From the NCBI RefSeq assembly GCF_025698545.1, contig NC_068571.1:11678160-11742159 (forward strand): a stretch of DNA of 64,000 bases, written 5' to 3'. The position numbers and the translations under genes are program-made. How positions within the stretch are numbered: the stretch's first letter is position 1; each line of letters opens with the position of its first letter. Below, piece by piece: positions 23,840 through 35,519 of the stretch. The notes beneath the pieces were generated by a model that did no database searches, was not told the origin of the DNA, and saw only the letters and a program-made list of their open reading frames with translations. Source of the DNA: Gossypium raimondii (Eukaryota > Streptophyta > Magnoliopsida > Malvales > Malvaceae).

Positions 23840-24046
23840 TTACTCTGACAGTTAAAATAAGGTGACAAAGATTGAGGCAATGATCATATCACTCTCTTAA
23901 GATGACACATGCTTTCCGGTGATAATAACTAATGCAAAATGGTTTTATTACATAAGTCTCTCAAGATAAAACAAACCCAATTATCCATTGTACACCTAAG
24001 TAACTTCAACAAGTTAGATACTTATACAGTGAAAATAACTTCAACA
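23840..24046 (+). repeat. Copia-type LTR, 3' part, after the gypsy insertion
   Basis: Continues the LTR broken at 15124, beginning with the right copy of the 64-bp duplication (23841-23904) and ending TAACTTCAACA. It matches the inverted arm at 13260-13114 (CAATTATCCATTGTA, TATTACATAAGTCTCTCAAG). No primer binding site follows; copia integrase sequence follows directly, so internal sequence is deleted. Confidence 0.6.
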
Positions 24047-24049
24047 ACC

Positions 24050-25035
24050 TTCTTATCCTCTTTCTACATGTGGCATTGGTTGTACCTACTTCGTTCATAA
24101 TCACACTTTGATAAAAGATAAACTCCTTCTCAAAGCCATTACATGAACCTTTTTGGGGGTATTCACGACATCAAAAAGGATACAAATGTTTTCATGCTAC
24201 TACTAATAAATACTTTGTTTCTATTGATGTCACATTTTTTGAAGTCTCTCCTTATTTCTCCTATCAAATTCTTGATCAAACGAAAGTTGAAAAAAATTCT
24301 TCCACTTCCTAATTTTTCGTTCTTAATATAGAATCTCCTTCAAAACCTCTTTAGGTTTACTCCAGACGATCAACTACATCCTTGTAACATTCCACTTATG
24401 GTACAAAGCAAGAATATACCAATTGACTCATCTCCTCAAGTACCATCTTCTCCAGCTTTAGTTGTGCCTCAAACAGATGAACTTTTTGTCCTTCAAAAAG
24501 GTATTCATTCCTCTCGTAACTCTTATCCTCTTTATAATTTTTTGAGTTTTTATCACACTTATGTTCTTCCTTCACCTCATTTTTGTCCAATGTGTCCATT
24601 CCTAATACTATTAGTGCAACAAAGGTAGAACTAGGAATGTAGAAAACTATGGTAGATGAGATAAATGCTTGTCATGCTAATCATACATGGGATCTTGTTC
24701 CTCTACCATCTAAAAAAACTGTTGTCGGTTTTCATGTGTGTATACAGTTAAAAAAAGGTTCTAGTGGCAAGATAGAACGACTGAAGACTAGTTTAGTTGT
24801 ACAACGGTATACACAAATTCCTGGTATTGGTTATGGAGAGACTTTTTCTCATGATGCTAAAATTACTTCAATTCAATTATTGATTTCTCTTGCTACAGTG
24901 CATTGTTGGGATATTCATCCTTGGATATTAAGAATGCATTTCTCCATGGTGATTTAACTGAAAAAGTCTATATGGAGCAACCACTCAGTTTTGTTGCTCA
25001 TGGGGAGTTTGGTTTGGCATGTCTTGGGTTATGAA
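24050..25035 (+). pseudogene. Truncated copia: integrase end and start of reverse transcriptase (unit 1)
   Basis: Mixed frames give CTYFVHNHT and DKLLLKAI, then GYKCFHATTNKYFVSIDVTF, a serine/proline-rich linker, and from 24640 the RVT_2 start: MVDEINACHANHTWDLVPLP, RLKTSLVVQRYTQIPGIGYG and ETFSHDAKITSIQLLISLAT, ending EKVYMEQPLSFVAHGEFGLA. A TAG at 24640-24642 replaces a CAG kept in unit 2. The sequence stops being copia-like at about 25035, before the YVDD motif, so the catalytic half of RT is absent. Confidence 0.8.
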
Positions 25036-26821
25036 TTCCACTATTGTGAATGATGCTACATAATACAGAAGTGGTATACCAATGCACCAGCTTTTGATTC
25101 TTTATCTATTTGAACTTAGGCTTTTACTTACATCAAAGTATACGAGTCACGCATACATAGCCCATCATCCACTCCTGATTAAGGTATTCCACATTATGAA
25201 TGTCACAAGTGAATAAATCCATAAATAGATTAAAGATCTATTCGCTTGGGTCCAATCCGATGTCTTGTCACCCGATCAGGTCACATCTCTATCTTTATCT
25301 TCTGAGTCATCTGCTCCTATGCCTAAGATAAAGCATCTCCCCAATTGGATTTGATAGACGTTATATTAGTCTTTCATTTGGTTTGCTCATTTTTTATTAG
25401 ACTAAGGACATGTTTAGGTTTGTCTGCTAATATAAGTTGTATTTCTGTATTAAGATCCAACCTCGTAATACCACTTAGTATTAGTTTAAACATTAAACAA
25501 TCAATGAGCTAATATTTGTTTCTATTTTGCTTTGCATGAAGAAACCCTATGAGGACATTATACAAAGAATATTAATGTAATTCTTTAATCATTTTATTAA
25601 CTAATTTGTTCGAAAAAATTACATGCTTACAAACGAATATACTACTTTTAAGGTACCAAACCAAATAGTCTCCCTTAATCAACCAAGCCCACGAAAGTGG
25701 GAGATAAAGTAGAGAACGAAAATGATAAAGAGAATGAGGGGACAAGTGATCTCTCCAACTCGTTTCTAGGAGATTTTGTTTCTTTTCAATTTAATTTAAA
25801 TTTTATTTTATTTTCCTTTATTTTCTTTTTTTTAGAATTTTAATACATTTTTGTTTTCTTTTTCATTTTGTGTTGTAGGTACCTTGCTCGAATTGGATTG
25901 TTCGCAAATGTTCATAATGAAACAACGGGCTTGGACAACTTCAATCATTTTCCCATGAAGCTTTAAACAGGGACGTTTCTGAATCTTTTCTTTTAATATC
26001 AAACATTGAGGTCTAGTTTAAGGTGGGGGTGTCGTTTAGTTTATTTCATTTGCATGTCTTAGGATTTTTTATGTTCATTTTCCTAGTTATTTGCATAAAA
26101 AATTATTTAGTTACATAGGAACCTTAATTTGATGAAACAACAATTTAATTCCTACACCTATCGAGATGATGGAATGAATAAATTTAATTTATGTTGATTG
26201 AGTGTAATTGGATTGATGGATGCCTTATATGATCTTTATGCACTGCTCGATATGAGTAAAGTCAAAGACTATTTAGTTCGATTAATCGAGCAATTTGAGG
26301 TGGGTGCTTAGGTTGTCATCCACATTCTGTTCAAAGGTAATCGACTTAAATTAGAAAAAAGAAAAAAAAAGAAAGAAAGAAAGGAACTTAATCTTTCATT
26401 TTGCTAATTATGTTCCAATCTTATGCTTATTGATTAATTTATGATGAATTGAGAATTTTGGTTTGGTACTACACACTCAATTGAAATTGTAAAGTTTAGG
26501 GACTTAATGTCTTTTGACATGTGTTGAAGTTTGGATATATCCTCTTGAGTTTTCCAACAGTGTTTATACATTGCATATCGAAGGAAAGGTTATTTCACAT
26601 GAGCACGAAGGTCTATTAGTCTCAGTTACACTGAATTGTATGAGTTTTTGTTGTTATTATATCTAATCAACATGTGGGGTTTCGTTAAAGTACATGAATA
26701 CATATTTGTTGGTTTTTATGGTGCGTGAATGATATTTTGGTTGTTGATTCGATTTAAGGCTCTTTAGGTTGCATTTTAGTTGTTTTTCTTGAGGACAAGA
26801 AAATTTTCAAGTGTGGGGGTG
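25036..26821 (+). other. Internal non-coding part of a truncated LTR retroelement (unit 1)
   Basis: No recognisable protein domain. The end reads TTGAGGACAAGAAAATTTTC then AAGTGTGGGGGTG, the polypurine-type end seen before 3' LTRs of Athila/Tat-type gypsy elements. The 5' part of that element is missing; the junction with copia sequence lies near 25035. Part of this (about 25060-25700) could be unrelated sequence. Confidence 0.45.
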
Positions 26822-28051
26822 TGATAAGTGCATATATTATACACATTTTAGGCCTGAACATTTAGCATTTTGCACAATCCTTAGGTAAAATATTGCATAT
26901 TAGTTCCGATTGCATGTTTTGAATGTCATTTACATTTATTTACCTTTCTAATGATTTTTCCTTATTTTATGCGCTTTTGAGTAATCAAATTTTGATTTAG
27001 TGTTTTTGAACATGAAACAGGTGTATGGAATCTTGAGGCTTGGGTTTTTGAGACCATCGAAAGATTAAATGAAGATTCGATGCAAAAAACAGCCGAAACG
27101 AGGAGTTTTGAGCCCTGACACAACAATTTGGCATCTCACGCGTGAGTAGAGGTGCCTTAGTGTGAGAAATGGACTTATGTTGACACCCTTGTGCCGAGAA
27201 CCCCATGCGCCCTAGCGCCATATTGTGGTGCCCCGCACCAATCAACTTGTTTTGACTCAAAATTCCGTGTTTTGATGAAGTATTAAGAGCACTTTGGTCT
27301 TTTATGGGTTTTATGACCTAAATCAAGTTTTTTGTAACCTAACTGAGGTATAAAAGATACTATAAATACTTTATTTTAGAGGGAGTTAAACTTTTGGCCA
27401 TTTAGAGACTGAATAACTACTTTTGTTTATTTTGCATTCTTTCGATTTTATGGGTTTCTAAACCCTCTTTTCTAGTGACGAATTGCATACTTTTTTTTGT
27501 CTTAGTTTACGTTTATGTGATGTGAATGTGTGATCTAGCTTATATGAACCCTGTTGTGGTGAGTTTGTTGGTTAGAATTAGGTCTCTCTTGTTCTTAATG
27601 CTGCCAGAAAGTTAAATATTGGGTGCTAAGTTACATGGTTATTTATCGGCTAGTGAAGTAATTTCAAACAAGCTGCCTCTTGGTTACCGAATAGGTAAGG
27701 AGAGATTGATTGCTCGGTGCGGAGTCAACAACTAGAACTAATTTACTAAAGATGTCAAAGACACCTTTATGTCGATGATCGAATTCATAAATCAAAAGGA
27801 GATCTACATTTGACTAGAGCTTTTCCCCATTGATTTTTCCAAAACTTTTAATTATTTCTTTCTTTAATTCTAGTTTTCAATTTAAATTTAGTTTTGGTTA
27901 CATAAAAACTCCCCTTTCAATTTACTTTTATTGTTTTTGCTTGAAGAAATAAATTTATTACCGATCTATATAGATACAACCCTACTTGCTGCTTATACTA
28001 AGTACTCTTTTTCAAGTAAGTTTTATTTTTGTAGGTCTTGACAACCTACCA
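26822..28051 (+). repeat. LTR of an Athila/Tat-like element (unit 1)
   Basis: Starts TGATAAGTGCATATATTATA right after the purine tract AAGTGTGGGGGTG. It holds a TATA box TATAAATAC at about 27361 and ends near ACAACCTACCA. Its size of about 1.2 kb matches the Athila-like LTR at 39196. The 3' boundary is uncertain by some bases. Confidence 0.55.
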
Positions 28052-28670
28052 AATGGTAAGAAGTACTGTACTCTCAATGAGAGAACTTAAGTTTGAATCA
28101 TGAAGACAATATGATTATAAAAAGCAACCACAAAGTCCAAAAAATTAATCTTCATAATTCAGTAAACGAAAATAAAAAATATGTGGCAATACAAAAATAA
28201 TTAGGTTATGATGTTACATCGTCTAGCCAACCACCTTTTACATCCAACAATTGCCCTAATTTATGCAAAACATTACCTAATCAATTAAATCCAATTCAAC
28301 TAAATTGATTTAATTGTATTTTAGTTTATTTTCATTTTGGTTGAAAAAAATGGATTCAAGTAGATTTAATGCATCAGTTGAATTTGATTATTGAAACCAA
28401 ATAAACCAACATATTTTTATTAGTAAATATAATTCAAAGTAAAATATTTACAATTAATTGTTTTATCAAACAAAACTAAAATGAAAAAGAAATGTAAGCG
28501 GATCAAATGTTTGTTGTAATGCGATAAACGTCAAGCACATCAACTAAGGAAAAATATGTTTTTTACTTATATGGCTTTAGTCATTAAAAAATAATGATTA
28601 CATCAAATATTAAATAATCTATAACTATATATTAAAATAGTGTCTAAAGTATGCCTTTTTTTTTACATCT
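28052..28670. other. Unassigned AT-rich sequence at the end of unit 1
   Basis: No genes or repeats recognised other than the match to unit 2. Confidence 0.5.
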
Positions 28671-28692
28671 ATAACTATATATTAAATAATCT
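28671..28692. other. Filler sequence at the tandem-duplication junction
   Basis: Unit 2 continues from ACATCT into GTCTTCAGATAAAGG, but here ACATCT is followed by ATAACTATATATTAAA and TAATCTAT before unit 2 begins with ATAACTTC. Both pieces of the filler occur just upstream (ATAACTATATATTAAA at 28621-28636; ATTAAATAATCTATAACT at about 28609-28626), so the filler looks copied from nearby. Confidence 0.7.
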
Positions 28693-28707
28693 ATAACTTC
28701 AACAACC

Positions 28708-29693
28708 TTCTTATCCTCTTTCTACATGTGGCATTGGTTGTACCTACTTCGTTCATAATCACATTTCGATAAAAGATAAACTCCTTCTCAAAGCCATTAC
28801 ATGAACCTTTTTGGGGGTATTCACGACATCAAAAAGGATACAAATGTTTTCATGCTACTACTAATAAATACTTTGTTTCTATTGATGTCACATTTTTTGA
28901 AGTCTCTCCTTATTTCTCCTATCAAATTCTTGATCAAACGAAAGTTGAAAAAAATTCTTCCACTTCCTAATTTTTCGTTCTTAATATAGAATCTCCTTCA
29001 AAACCTCTTTAGGTTTACTCCAGACGATCAACTACATCCTTGTAACATTCCACTTATGGTACAAAGCAAGAATATACCAATTGACTCATCTCCTCAAGTA
29101 CCATCTTCTCCAGCTTTAGTTGTGCCTCAAACAGATGAACTTTTTGTCCTTCAAAAAGGTATTCATTCCTCTCATAACCCTTATCCTCTTTATAATTTTT
29201 TGAGTTTTTATCACACTTATGTTCTTCCTTCACCTCATTTTTGTCCAATGTGTCCATTCCTAATACTATTAGTGCAACAAAGGTAGAACTAGGAATGCAG
29301 AAAACTATGGTAGATGAGATAAATGCTTGTCATGCTAATCATACATGGGATCTTGTTCCTCTACCATCTAAAAAAACTGTTGTCGGTTTTCATGTGTGTA
29401 TACAGTTAAAAAAAGGTTCTAGTGGCAAGATAGAACGACTGAAGACTAGTTTAGTTGTACAACGGTATACACAAATTCCTGGTATTGGTTATGGAGAGAC
29501 TTTTTCTCATGATGCTAAAATTACTTCAATTCAATTATTGATTTCTCTTGCTACAGTGCATTGTTGGGATATTCATCCTTGGATATTAAGAATGCATTTC
29601 TCCATGGTGATTTAACTGAAAAAGTCTATATGGAGCAACCACTCAGTTTTGTTGCTCATGGGGAGTTTGGTTTGGCATGTCTTGGGTTATGAA
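28708..29693 (+). pseudogene. Truncated copia (unit 2)
   Basis: Same content as 24050-25035. Here the CAG at 29298-29300 is intact, so the open stretch 29241-29615 is longer (starting MSNVSIPNTISATKVELGMQ) and includes the start of RVT_2. Still truncated before the RT catalytic motif. Confidence 0.8.
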
Positions 29694-31488
29694 TTCCACT
29701 ATTGTGAATGATGCTACATAATACAGAAGTGGTATACCAATGCACCAGCTTTTGATTCTTTATCTATTTGAACTTAGGCTTTTACTTACATCAAAGTATA
29801 CGAGTCACGCATACATAGCCCATCATCCACTCCTGATTAAGGTATTCCACATTATGAATGTCACAAGTGAATAAATCCATAAATAGATTAAAGATCTATT
29901 CTGCTTGGGTCCAATCCGATGTACTGTCAGCCCAGTCAGTCACATCTCTATCTTTATCTTCTCGGAGTCATCTGCTCCTATGCCTAAGATAAAGCATCTC
30001 CCCAATTGGATTTGATAGACGTTATATTAGTCTTTCATTTGGTTTGCTCATTTTTTATTAGACTAAGGACATGTTTAGGTTTGTCTGCTAATATAAGTTG
30101 TATTTCTGTATTAAGATCCAACCTCGTAATACCACTTAGTATTAGTTTAAACATTAAACAATCAATGAGCTAATATTTGTTTCTATTTTGCTTTGCATGA
30201 AGAAACCCTATGAGGACATTATACAAAGAATATTAATGTAATTCTTTAATCATTTTATTAACTAATTTGTTCGAAAAAATTACATGCTTACAAACGAATA
30301 TACTACTTTTAAGGTACCAAACCAAATAGTCTGCCTTAATCAACCAAGCCCACGAAAGTGGGAGATAAAGTAGAGAACGAAAATGATAAAGAAAATGAGG
30401 GGACAAGTGATCTCTCCAACTCGTTTCTAGGAGATTTTGTTTCTTTTCAATTTAATTTAAATTTTATTTTATTTTCCTTTATTTTCTTTTTTTTAGAATT
30501 TTAATACATTTTTGTTTTCTTTTTCATTTTGTGTTGTAGGTACCTTGCTCGAATTGGATTGTTCGCAAATGTTCATAATGAAACAACGGGCTTGGACAAC
30601 TTCAATCATTTTCCCACGAAGCTTTAAACAGGGACGTTTCTGAATCTTTTCTTTTAATATCAAACATTGAGGTCTAGTTTAAGGTGGGGGTGTCGTTTAG
30701 TTTATTTCATTTGCATGTCTTAGGATTTTTTATGTTCATTTTCCTAGTTATTTGCATAAAAAATTATTTAGTTACATAGGAACCTTAATTTGATGAAACA
30801 ACAATTTAATTCCTACACCTATCGAGATGATGGAATGAATAAATTTAATTTATGTTGATTGAGTGTAATTGGATTGATGGATGCCTTATATGATCTTTAT
30901 GCACTGTTCTGATATGAGTAAAGTCAAAGACTATTTAGTTCTGATTAATCGAGCAATTTGAGGTGGGTGCTTAGGTTGTCATCCACATTCCTGTTCAAAG
31001 GTAATCGACTTAAATTAGAAAAAAAGAAAAAAAAAAGAAAGAAAGAAAGGGAACTTAATCTTTCATTTTGCGAATTATGTTCCAATCTTATGCTTATTGA
31101 TTAATTTATGATGAATTGAGAATTTTGGTTTGGTACTACACACTCAATTGAAATTGTAAAGTTTAGGGACTTAATGTCTTTTGACATGTGTTGAAGTTTG
31201 GATATATCCTCTTGAGTTTTCCAACAGTGTTTATACATTGCATATCGAAGGAAAGGTTATTTCACATGAGCACGAAGGTCTATTAGTCTCAGTTACACTG
31301 AATTGTATGAGTTTTTGTTGTTATTATATCTAATCAACATGTGGGGTTTCGTTAAAGTACATGAATACATATTTGTTGGTTTTTATGGTGCGTGAATGAT
31401 ATTTTGGTTGTTGATTCAATTTAAGGCTCTTTAGGTTGCATTTTAGTTGTTTTTCTTGAGGACAAGAAAATTTTCAAGTGTGGGGGTG
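29694..31488 (+). other. Internal non-coding part of a truncated LTR retroelement (unit 2)
   Basis: Duplicate of 25036-26821, ending in the same GTGTGGGGGTG purine tract. No domain seen. Confidence 0.45.
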
Positions 31489-32720
31489 TGATAAGTGCAT
31501 ATATTATACACATTTTAGGCCTGAACATTTAGCATTTTGCACAATCCTTAGGTAAAATATTTCATATTAGTTCCGATTGCATGTTTTGAATGTCATTTAC
31601 ATTTATTTACCTTTCTAATGATTTTTCCTTATTTTATGCGCTTTTGAGTAATCAAATTTTGATTTAGTGTTTTTGAACATGAAACAGGTGTATGGAATCT
31701 TGAGGCTTGGGTTTTTGAGACCATCGAAAGATTAAATGAAGATTCGATGCAAAAAACAGCCGAAAACGAGGAGTTTTGAGCCCTGACACAACAATTTGGC
31801 ATCTCACGCGTGAGTAGAGGTGCCTTAGTGCGAGAAATGGACTTATGTTGACACCCTTGTGCCGAGAACCCCATGCGCCCTAGCGCCATATTGTGGTGCC
31901 CCGCACCAATCAACTTGTTTTGACTCAAAATTCCGTGTTTTGATGATGTATTAAGAGCACTTTGGTCTTTTATGGGTTTTATGACCTAAATCAAGTTTTT
32001 TGTAACCTAATTGAGGTATAAAAGATACTATAAATACTTTATTTTAGAGGGAGTTAAACTTTTGGCCATTTAGAGACTGAATAACTACTTTTGTTTATTT
32101 TGCATTCTTTCGATTTTATGGGTTTCTAAACCCTCTTTTCTAGTGACGAATTGCATACTTTTTTTTGTCTTAGTTTACGTTTATGTGATGTGAATGTGTG
32201 ATCTAGCTTATATGAACCCTGTTGTGGTGAGTTTGTTGGTTAGAATTAGGTCTCTCTTGTTCTTAATGCTGCCAGAAAGTTAAATATTGGGTGCTAAGTT
32301 ACATGGTTATTTATCGGCTAGTGAAGTAATTTCAAACAAGCTGCCTCTTGGTTACCGAATAGGTAAGGAGAGATTGATTGCTCGGTGCGGAGTCAACAAC
32401 TAGAACTAATTTACTAAAGATGTCAAAGACACCTTTATGTTGATGATCGAATTCATAAATCAAAAGGAGATCTACATTTGACTAGAGCTTTTCCCCATTG
32501 ATTTTTCCAAAACTTTTAATTATTTCTTTCTTTAATTCTAGTTTTCAATTTAAATTTAGTTTTTGGTTACATAAAAACTCCCCTTTCAATTTACTTTTAT
32601 TGTTTTTGCTTGAAGAAATAAATTTATTACCAATCTATATAGATACAACCCTACTTGCTGCTTATACTAAGTACTCTTTTTCAAGTAAGTTTTATTTTTG
32701 TAGGTCTTGACAACCTACCA
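31489..32720 (+). repeat. LTR of an Athila/Tat-like element (unit 2)
   Basis: Duplicate of the LTR at 26822-28051, from TGATAAGTGCATATATTATA to about ACAACCTACCA. It is not the partner LTR of one element: the whole 4.6-kb block is duplicated, with identical flanks. Confidence 0.55.
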
Positions 32721-33560
32721 AATGGTAAGAAGTACTGTACTCTCAATGAGAGAACTTAAGTTTGAATCATGAAGACAATATGATTATAAAAAGCAACCAC
32801 AAAGTCCAAAAAAATTAATCTTCATAATTCGTAAAACGAAAATAAAAAATATGTGGCAATACAAAAAATAATTAGGTTATGATGTTACATCGTCTAGCCA
32901 ACCAGCCTTTTACATCCAACAATTGCCCTAATTTATGCAAAACATTACCTAATCAATTAAATCCAATTCAACTAAATTGATTTAATTGTATTTTAGTTTA
33001 TTTTCATTTTGGTTGAAAAAATGGATTCAAGTAGATTTAATGCATCAGTTGAATTTGATTATTGAAACCAAATAAACCAACATATTTTTATTAGTAAATA
33101 TAATTCAAAGTAAAATATTTACAATTAATTGTTTTATCAAACAAAACTAAAATGAAAAAGAAATGTAAGCGGATCAAATGTTTGTTGTAATGCAGACAAC
33201 GTCAAGCCTGTCAACTAAGGAAAAATATGTTTTTTACTTATATGGCTTTAGTCATTAAAAAAATAATGATTACATCAAATATTAAATAATCTATAACTAT
33301 ATATTAAAATAGTGTCTAAAGTATGCCTTTTTTTACATCTGTCTTCAGATAAAGGCTCTCTCTTTTAATATATTTTTAAAATAATGGTATAATTTTAGTT
33401 TTAATCCTTAAAATATACTAAAAATTTATATATATACCTCATGCTGACACGTGGCACACCCACTTGACTTCTGTTTTTTATTTTCATTTTATAACAATAA
33501 TTAATTTTTCATTTTATAACAATAATTAATTTTCAATTTTGGTCTTTCTAATATGTTTAA
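32721..33560. other. AT-rich sequence, end of unit 2 and beyond
   Basis: Up to 33340 this is the end of unit 2. After it, a short tandem repeat with unit TTCATTTTATAACAATAATTAAT (27-28 bases) occurs twice near 33481-33535. No gene. Confidence 0.5.
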
Positions 33561-33574
33561 AATTGAGATTTAAT

Positions 33575-34229
33575 TTTTCATATTCCAAAAGGTTACTTAG
33601 TCGGCAAGTGAAATTGTAAAAGCTTCTCTCAATTGGGTTCAAGCATTATGAGTTAATTCACAATAGATACCAGAAGAACACTCTGAATTCTGGCGGTCGA
33701 GCGACTTTTGATGAAACGTGGGTTCATTTATTCATTGATGGGCACAGTGGCTAGATCCACGGGAAATATATCAACTGGTAGGGTATTATGTTACTAGTCT
33801 AGAAATTAGATCTTGGGTTCAATTGATATCTAGGTAAATGCACATCTTTTGAGGCTGAACTTTGGAGTATTCTAGATGGACTACTCATTATGCTCAGCAA
33901 GGGTTATAAACGGGCCATGATTTAGACAGATAAATTGGATGTGGTTCAAGCCTTGACTGATAATGGGTTGGAGGATTCAAGTATCACTGTACTTAGAAGG
34001 GTCCAACGAATTATGAGGTCAGTAGGACAGTGGCGAATTAGGTATATACCCAGAGAAGATAACACAATTGCAGATCAATTGGCTAAGCTAAGTTTAGCGT
34101 GGCAATCAAGCTTACAAGTCTTTGATAATGCTTTCAATGCAGTTTTAGAGGCGCTAGAATAAGACAAAGTGCATGTTTCTTTTAAGAAATATAATTTGAT
34201 GTAATTTGTTTTTATTTTCATAAAAAAAA
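33575..34229 (+). mobile_element. 5'-truncated LINE with 14-bp target duplication
   Basis: Flanked by the 14-base direct repeat AATTGAGATTTAAT (33561-33574 and 34228-34241). The 3' end is a short A-run at 34222-34229. Content is only the RNase H end of a LINE ORF2, with the 5' portion missing, as expected from incomplete reverse transcription. Confidence 0.85.
33700..34162 (+). pseudogene. LINE RNase H domain fragment
   Basis: Degenerate start (TWVHLFIDG, then FEAELWSILDGLLIM in another frame). Then an open stretch at 33935-34162: VVQALTDNGLEDSSITVLRR, VQRIMRSVGQWRIRYIPRED, NTIADQLAKLSLAWQSSLQV. This is the C-terminal half of an RVT_3-type RNase H. Stops in the first half; not functional. 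Confidence 0.8.
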
Positions 34230-34461
34230 TTGAGATTTAATCTATATAATTTAATTTTTAACATAATTTGGTCTTTATATTTTTATAATGTTATTTATTA
34301 GTTTAAATAGTTAATATAGTTAACTTTTCAATTAAAATGTTATGTGGTTGTATACAATTTTTGAAAGTAGATTTTTAAATTCGAAAAGTAGAGGGATTAA
34401 ATTCTTGAAAATAAAAGTAGGAGGGCTAAATTTAAAATTTACAAAGTGTAGAGACTTAAAG

Positions 34462-34664
34462 TCATGGTTGTTTGAATCGAACCGGATTAGCTAGGGCATC
34501 GATCCGGAGAGAGGCATCAGACCAGTTGAGCCAAGAACTGGTACGAACTGATTGAACCGGGCTAAAAATGGATTGAGTTAATTCTTTTTTATGATTTATT
34601 TGATCAAATCGTACAAATCAGTGACATGACCTATTTGACCACCAATTCAGTTTTAAAAATCTTG
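34462..34664. mobile_element. Small hAT-like MITE
   Basis: 203 bases between a 7-base direct repeat CTTAAAG (34455-34461 and 34665-34671). The ends are weak inverted repeats: left TCATGGTTGTTTGAATCGAA, right (reverse complement) CAAGATTTTTAAAACTGAAT. GAACCGG and AACTGGT blocks inside resemble GGTTC-rich plant hAT MITEs. No coding sequence. Confidence 0.5.
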
Positions 34665-34671
34665 CTTAAAG

Positions 34672-35519
34672 TACATTTTAAAATTCAAATATTTACTCTA
34701 TAATTTAACAAAAAATAATAATAATTAACCCTGAAACATAATAAATCCATAGCAGTAAATATCAATTTAACAACACTATCTACAAATATGGCACAAGTTT
34801 ATATCATAACTTTGACACGTGTAGGGATATATATGTACATATATATTAAAATAGAAAAACGAAACAATAATGAAAAGGAAGAAAGTGAAAGGCATAAGTT
34901 AGAGGGCTCGTGTGGTGTTTATTCAAATGAAATCAATTAGTGAGAAAATATCTATTGCCTTTTAGATTTGGTGTAAATGATTAATCAAAACAAGTCATAC
35001 TTACATTTTCTCCATTTGCTTTTACGAATTATGTTAGTTAATTGTACTTATAAGCGAAATAAATGAATAAAAACTAAAACAACAGCAGCAACGTGCAAAG
35101 GAACAAACAAGTCATTATCAATTAATGCAATTGGGTCCATTAGTGCCCTCATATTGACACCACTCCTTTCCTCTACAACCCCAATGGCCCTTGCCTTTTC
35201 ATCATGATTTCTGCTATTTTCCATGTCTAATTAGTAGGAGGATGTCATTTATATATATATATGAGTTTATTTCTATTGTTTTTACTCCATCTAATTTTTT
35301 AATTTAATCAGGCATAATTATTTTATTCATAGTAAGGTTTCACTGATGACGGATAAAATAATATCTCTATTTCTATATCTAAATCTATATATATTTATAC
35401 TATACTTAAAATCTTTACTTGAGTTGGTGTCTCGAGTTTATCTAACATTAATTTAGTAGACAAATTTAATTTAAAAAATTAATTTTTTCATACAAAATAA
35501 ATTATATTATTTTTAAGGT
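34672..35519. other. AT-rich intergenic sequence, no feature seen
   Basis: Contains an ATATATATAT run near 35251-35262. No gene or element recognised. Confidence 0.5.

Larger units (their letters stand above)
24035..28670 (+). repeat. Tandem duplication, unit 1 (about 4.6 kb)
   Basis: The whole stretch from ATAACTTCAACAACC to TTTTTTTACATCT is repeated, nearly identical, at 28693-33340 in the same orientation. It contains a truncated copia, internal retroelement sequence with a 3' LTR, and unique sequence. It differs from unit 2 by scattered substitutions and small indels, some clustered near 25230-25300, 26240-26350 and 28520. Confidence 0.95.
28693..33340 (+). repeat. Tandem duplication, unit 2 (about 4.65 kb)
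   Basis: Nearly identical repeat of 24035-28670. Several differences from unit 1 alternate CG with CTG (for example TTCGCTTGG versus TTCTGCTTGG, and GTTCGATT versus GTTCTGATT), or add single bases in homopolymers. Such patterns can arise from base-calling or consensus error as well as mutation. Confidence 0.95.

Noticed and set aside
25060..25700. Captured host gene exon in the duplicated block
   Set aside because: No continuous frame or recognisable domain; stops in all frames.
26997..31928. Minus-strand open frames MSQNKLIGAGHHNM... in both tandem units
   Set aside because: They lie inside an LTR and are identical only because the block is duplicated.
24035..33340. Interpretation of LTRs at 26822 and 31489 as the two LTRs of one element
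   Set aside because: Sequence outside both LTRs is also duplicated, and no primer site follows the first, so it is a segmental duplication.
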